A DNA stretch of 64,000 bases from Hydractinia symbiolongicarpus. Its lineage: Eukaryota > Cnidaria > Hydrozoa > Anthoathecata > Hydractiniidae. The stretch covers positions 1,550,001 through 1,614,000 of the forward strand of contig NC_079879.1 of the NCBI RefSeq assembly GCF_029227915.1. Direction: 5' to 3'. Made by a program: the position numbers and the translations under genes. The notes beneath the pieces were generated by a model. The model was given only the letters and a program-made list of their open reading frames with translations, made no database searches and was not told where the DNA came from. The stretch's first letter is position 1. Each line of letters opens with the position of its first letter. Positions 60,801 to 64,000 of the stretch are shown here, one piece after another.

Positions 60801-63800
60801 AGGAGTTTAATCGCCGGCAAACGAAAACCCGCGATTTCCCGTAAATCCCGGGCCTGGCCCGTATTGTCGAATGCATACAAAGAAAGTACTCAGTCAGTAA
60901 ACTGATTTCCCGAACGATTCTTTAAATTATTTTTTCACCACTAAAACGCATGAGACTTGTAGTTTACAAAAATGTTTTCATTTTTGATGAGACGCTGAAT
61001 GAAAGAAGTTTAATCGCCGGCAAACGAAAACCCGCGATTTTCCGTATATCACGGACTCGGCCCGTATAGTCAAATGTATACAAAGAATGTACCCAAGGAG
61101 TAAACTCATTTCCAGAACGATTTTTTAAATTATTTTTTCACCATTAAAACGCATGAGACTTGTAGTTTTCAAAAATGACTTCATTTTTGATGAGACGCTA
61201 AATATAAGGAGTTTAATCGCCGGCAAACGAAAACCCGCGATTTCCCGTACATCCCGGACTCGGCCCGTATAGTCGAATGTATACAAGGAAAGTACCCAGG
61301 GAGTAAACTGATTTCCCGAACGATTCTTTAAATTTTTTTTCACCACTAAAACGCATGAGACTTGTAGTTTACAAAAATATTTTCATTTTTGATGAGACGC
61401 TGAATAAAAGAAGTTTAATCGCCGGCAAACGAAAACCCGCGATTTTCCGTATATCACGGACTCGGCCTGTATAATCAAAAGTATACAAAGAAAGTACCCA
61501 GGAAGTAAACTCATTTCCCGAACGATTTTTTAAATTATTTTTTCACCACTAAAACGCACGAGACTTGTAGTTTTCAAAAATGATTTCATTTTTGATGCGA
61601 CGCTGAATAAAAGGAGTTTAATCTCCGGCAAACGAAAACCCGCGATTTCCTGTAGGTCCCCGACCAGGCCCGTATAGTCAAAAGTATACAAAGAAAATAC
61701 GCAGGGAGTAAACTCATTTCCCGAACGATTCTTTAAATTATTATTTCACCACTAAAACGCATGAGACTTGAAGTTTTCAAAAATGTTTTCATTTCTGATG
61801 AGACGCTAAATAAAAGAGGTTTAAACGCCGGCAAACGAAAACCCGCGATTTCCTGTAAACCCCAGGTTAGGCCCGTATAGTCGAATGTATACAAAGAAAG
61901 TACCCAGGGAGTAAACTCATTTCCTGAACGATTTTTTAAATTATTTTTTCACCACTAAAACGCATGAGACTTGTAGTTCATAAAAATGATTTCATTTTTG
62001 ATGAGACGCTGAATAAAAGGAGTTTAATCTCCGGCAAACGAAAACCCGCGATTTCCCGTAGGTCCCGGACCCGGCCCGTATAGTCAAAAGTATACAAAGA
62101 AAATACGCAGGGAGTAAACTCATTTCCCGAACGATTCTTTAAATTTTTATTTCACCACTAAAACGCATGAGACTTGTAGTTTTCAAAAATGTGTTCATTC
62201 TTGATAAGACGCTAAAAAAAAAAGTTTAATCGCGGGCAAACGAAAACCCGAGATTTCCCGTAAATCCCGGGCTTGACCCCTATAGTCAAAAGTACACAAA
62301 GAAAGTACCCAGGCAGTAAACTCATTTTTGGAACGTTTTTTTGAATTATCGTTACACCACTATAACGCATGAGACTTGTAGTATTCAAAAATGTTTTCAT
62401 TTTTGATGGGACGCTGAATAGAAGAAGTTTAATCGCCGGCAAACGAAAACCCGCGATTTCCCGTAAATCCCGGGCTTGGCGCGTATAGTCGAATGTATAC
62501 AAAGAAAGTAAACTGGGAGTAAACTCATTTCCCGAATGATTTTTTAAATTAATTTTTTACCACTAAAACGCATAAGACTTGTAGTTTTCAAAAACGATTT
62601 CATTTTTGATGAGACGCAGAATAAAAGGAGTTTAATCTCCGGCAAACGAAAACCCGCGATTTCCCGTAAATCCCGGACCAGGCCCGTATAGTCAAAAGTA
62701 TACAAAGAAAGTACGCAGGGAGTAAACTCATTTCCCGAACGATTCTTTAAATTTTTTTCACCACTAAAACGCATGAGACTTGTAGTTTTCAAAAATGTTT
62801 TCATTTTTGATGAGACGCTGAATAAAAGAAGTTAAATCGCCGGCAATCGAAAACCCGCGATTTCCTGTAAATCCCGGGCCTGGCCCGTATAGTCTAATGT
62901 ATGCAAAGAAAGTACCCTGTGAGTAAATTGATTTCCCGAGCGATTCTTTAAATTATTTTTTCACCACTAAAACGCATGAGACTTGAAGTTTTCAAAAATG
63001 TTTTCATTTCTGATGAGACGCTAAATAAAAGAGGTTTAATCGCCGGCAAACGAAAACCCGCGATTTCCCGTAAATCCCGGGTTAGGCCCGTATAGTCGAA
63101 TGTATACAAAGAAAGTACCCAGGGAGTAAACACATTTCCCGAACGATTTTTTAAATTATTTTTTCACCACTAAAACGCATGAGACTGGTAGTTTATAAAA
63201 ATGATTTCATTTTTGATGAGACGCTGAATAAAAGGAGTTTAATCTCCGGCAAACGAAAACCCGCGATTTCCCGTAGGTCCCGGACCCGGCCCGTATAGTC
63301 AAAAGTATACAAAGAAAATACGCAGGGAGTAAACTCATTTCCCGAACGATTCTTTAAATTATTATTTCACCACTAAAACGCATGAGACTTGTAGTTTTCA
63401 AAAATGTGTTCATTCTTGATAAGACGCTGAAAAAAAAAAAATTAATCGCGGGCAAACGAAAACACGAGATTTCCCGTAAATCCCGGGCTTGACCCCTATA
63501 GTCAAAAGTACACAAAGAAAGTACCCAGGCAGTAAACTCATTTTTGGAACGTTTTTTTGAATTATCTTTTCACCACTATAACGCATGAGACTTGTAATAT
63601 TCAAAAATGTTTTCATTTTTGATGGGATGCTGATAAGAAGAAGTTTAATCGCCGGCAAACGAAAACCCGCGATTTCCCGTAAATCCCGGGCCTGGCCCGT
63701 ATTGTCGAATGCATACAAAGAAAGTACTCAGTCAGTAAACTGATTTCCCGAACGATTCTTTAAATTATTTTTTCACCACTAAAACGCATGAGACTTGTAG

Positions 63801-64000
63801 TTTACAAAAATGTTTTCATTTTTGATGAGACGCTGAATGAAAGAAGTTTAATCGCCGGCAAACGAAAACCCGCGATTTTCCGTATATCACGGACTCGGCC
63901 CGTATAGTCAAATGTATACAAAGAATGTACCCAAGGAGTAAACTCATTTCCAGAACAATTTTTTAAATTATTTTTTCACCGTTAAAACGCATGAGACTTG

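Larger units (their letters stand above)
58924..61154 (+). repeat. 7-mer-spaced and 4-mer-spaced copies inside the 25-mer
   Basis: The monomer with ACCATT(A/G)AAACG and GACTTCATTTTTG lies at anchors 58924, 60344 and 61155, that is 1,420 bp (7-mer) and then 811 bp (4-mer). The surrounding monomers (GAATGAAAGAAG, AATGTACCCAAGG, TTCCAGAACG, GTACATCCCGG) keep the same order in all three places. Confidence 0.78.
1..64000. repeat. Satellite DNA array, ~203-bp monomer, ~315 head-to-tail copies
   Basis: The word GAGACTTG recurs every 202-204 bases, for example at 127, 532, 734, 937, 50612 and 50815 (330 in a monomer reading CGCACGAGACTTG), always on the plus strand. Nearly every base of the window can be placed in one alignable monomer of about 203 bp. 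Other words recur once per monomer in fixed order: TCACCACTAAAACG, GAGACGCTGAATAAAAG, GCCGGCAAACGAAAACC, GTATACAAAGAAAGTA and TCATTTCCCGAACGATT. No inversion, transposon, microsatellite block or unique sequence interrupts the array, and neither end is reached. By established knowledge, such long single-orientation arrays are typical of eukaryotic centromeric or other constitutive heterochromatin. The chromosomal location and the satellite family are not identified here. Confidence 0.98.
55945..64000 (+). repeat. 24/25-mer HOR unit and second copy truncated by window end
   Basis: About 55945-57568 matches 60811-62434 at offset 4,866 (24 x 203 less 6). About 57569-58931 matches up to 64000 at offset 5,069 (25 x 203 less 6). 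Shared markers include GAATGAAAGAAG, ACTTCATTTTTG, ATTTAAACGCCGG or GTTTAAACGCC, AACCCCAGGTTAGG, GTACCCTGTGAG and AAACACATTTCC. The offset step of 203 reflects one whole monomer absent from the first copy. Confidence 0.82.

Noticed and set aside
521-63718. Dozens of 61-129 codon open reading frames on both strands
   Set aside because: They all fall in the same two or three registers of the 203-bp monomer, overlap on both strands, stop after at most about two monomers, and translate the same DNA in different frames. None has a recognisable domain, and conservation between them is explained by repeat homogenisation.
1-64000. CRISPR array
   Set aside because: The repeat unit is 203 bp with no alternating unique spacers; every base of the unit is repeated. 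No cas-like gene is present.
1-64000. Ribosomal DNA spacer subrepeats, tRNA or snRNA clusters
   Set aside because: No rRNA sequence or polymerase III box A/B pair was recognised, and no flanking gene appears in 64 kb. A spacer origin cannot be excluded by sequence alone but has no support.
1-64000. Telomeric repeats
   Set aside because: No runs of TTAGG, TTAGGG, TTTAGGG or similar short units are present.
1-64000. Bacterial, plasmid or phage origin
   Set aside because: No coding density, operons, ribosome-binding patterns or replication genes; a 64-kb pure tandem array of this unit size is characteristic of eukaryotic satellite DNA.

Overview
The whole 64-kb window is one uninterrupted head-to-tail satellite DNA array. 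The monomer is about 203 bp (202-204 with small indels), so the window holds roughly 315 copies, all in the same orientation. I see no unique flanking sequence, transposable element, RNA gene or credible protein-coding gene from base 1 to base 64,000. The array runs off both ends of the window.

Organism: a tandem satellite of this size with nested higher-order repeats (HORs) points to a eukaryotic nuclear genome, most likely centromeric, pericentromeric or subtelomeric heterochromatin. The monomer is about 39% G+C by hand count and carries about 13 CpG sites, clearly more than its composition predicts. That argues for a lineage with little germline CpG methylation, such as many insects and other invertebrates. 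I do not recognise the satellite family and cannot name a species.

Monomer anatomy (numbered from the GAGACTTG word): an AT-rich part with a 9-10 bp inverted repeat (positions 15-36); an AATAAA word (about 47-52); a GC- and CpG-rich core (about 62-122) with a second, imperfect 10-bp inverted repeat (80-104) and a CCCG...CGAA motif that resembles a CENP-B box but is one base too short; a GTATAC site (125-130); and a T/A-rich tail (about 170-188).

Layout: the array has no single HOR. It is a patchwork of multimers whose periods are always close to whole multiples of 203 bp. Positions 1-3.7 kb: a 12-mer with an internal 4-mer duplication. 3.7-6.8 kb: interleaved 4-, 5- and 3-mers. 4.6-17 kb: long blocks copied at 15-, 20- and 44-monomer spacing. 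16.3-24 kb: a 19/20-mer pair. 24.3-30.5 kb: 3-mer, two 11-mers and a 4-mer. 30.6-37.5 kb: 7-mers, three of them perfectly in tandem at 1,421 bp. 37.5-42 kb: a 15-mer containing a 5-mer duplication. 42.1-44.1 kb: a 5-mer pair. 44.7-50.4 kb: 14-, 4- and 6-mers. 50.8-52.6 kb: 3-mers. 52.6-54.7 kb: 5-mers. 54.9-64 kb: a 3-mer pair, then a 24/25-mer whose second copy is cut by the window end. Repeated unequal crossing-over or conversion between whole monomers explains this, and several junctions are visible as chimeric monomers or exact one-monomer losses. The most homogeneous, presumably youngest, parts are 33.3-37.5, 42.1-44.1 and 45.5-47.2 kb.

No genes work together here. The many short minus-strand reading frames (up to about 129 codons) follow from the repeat and are not proposed as genes. 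All comparisons and period measurements were made by eye from the sequence; identities are approximate.
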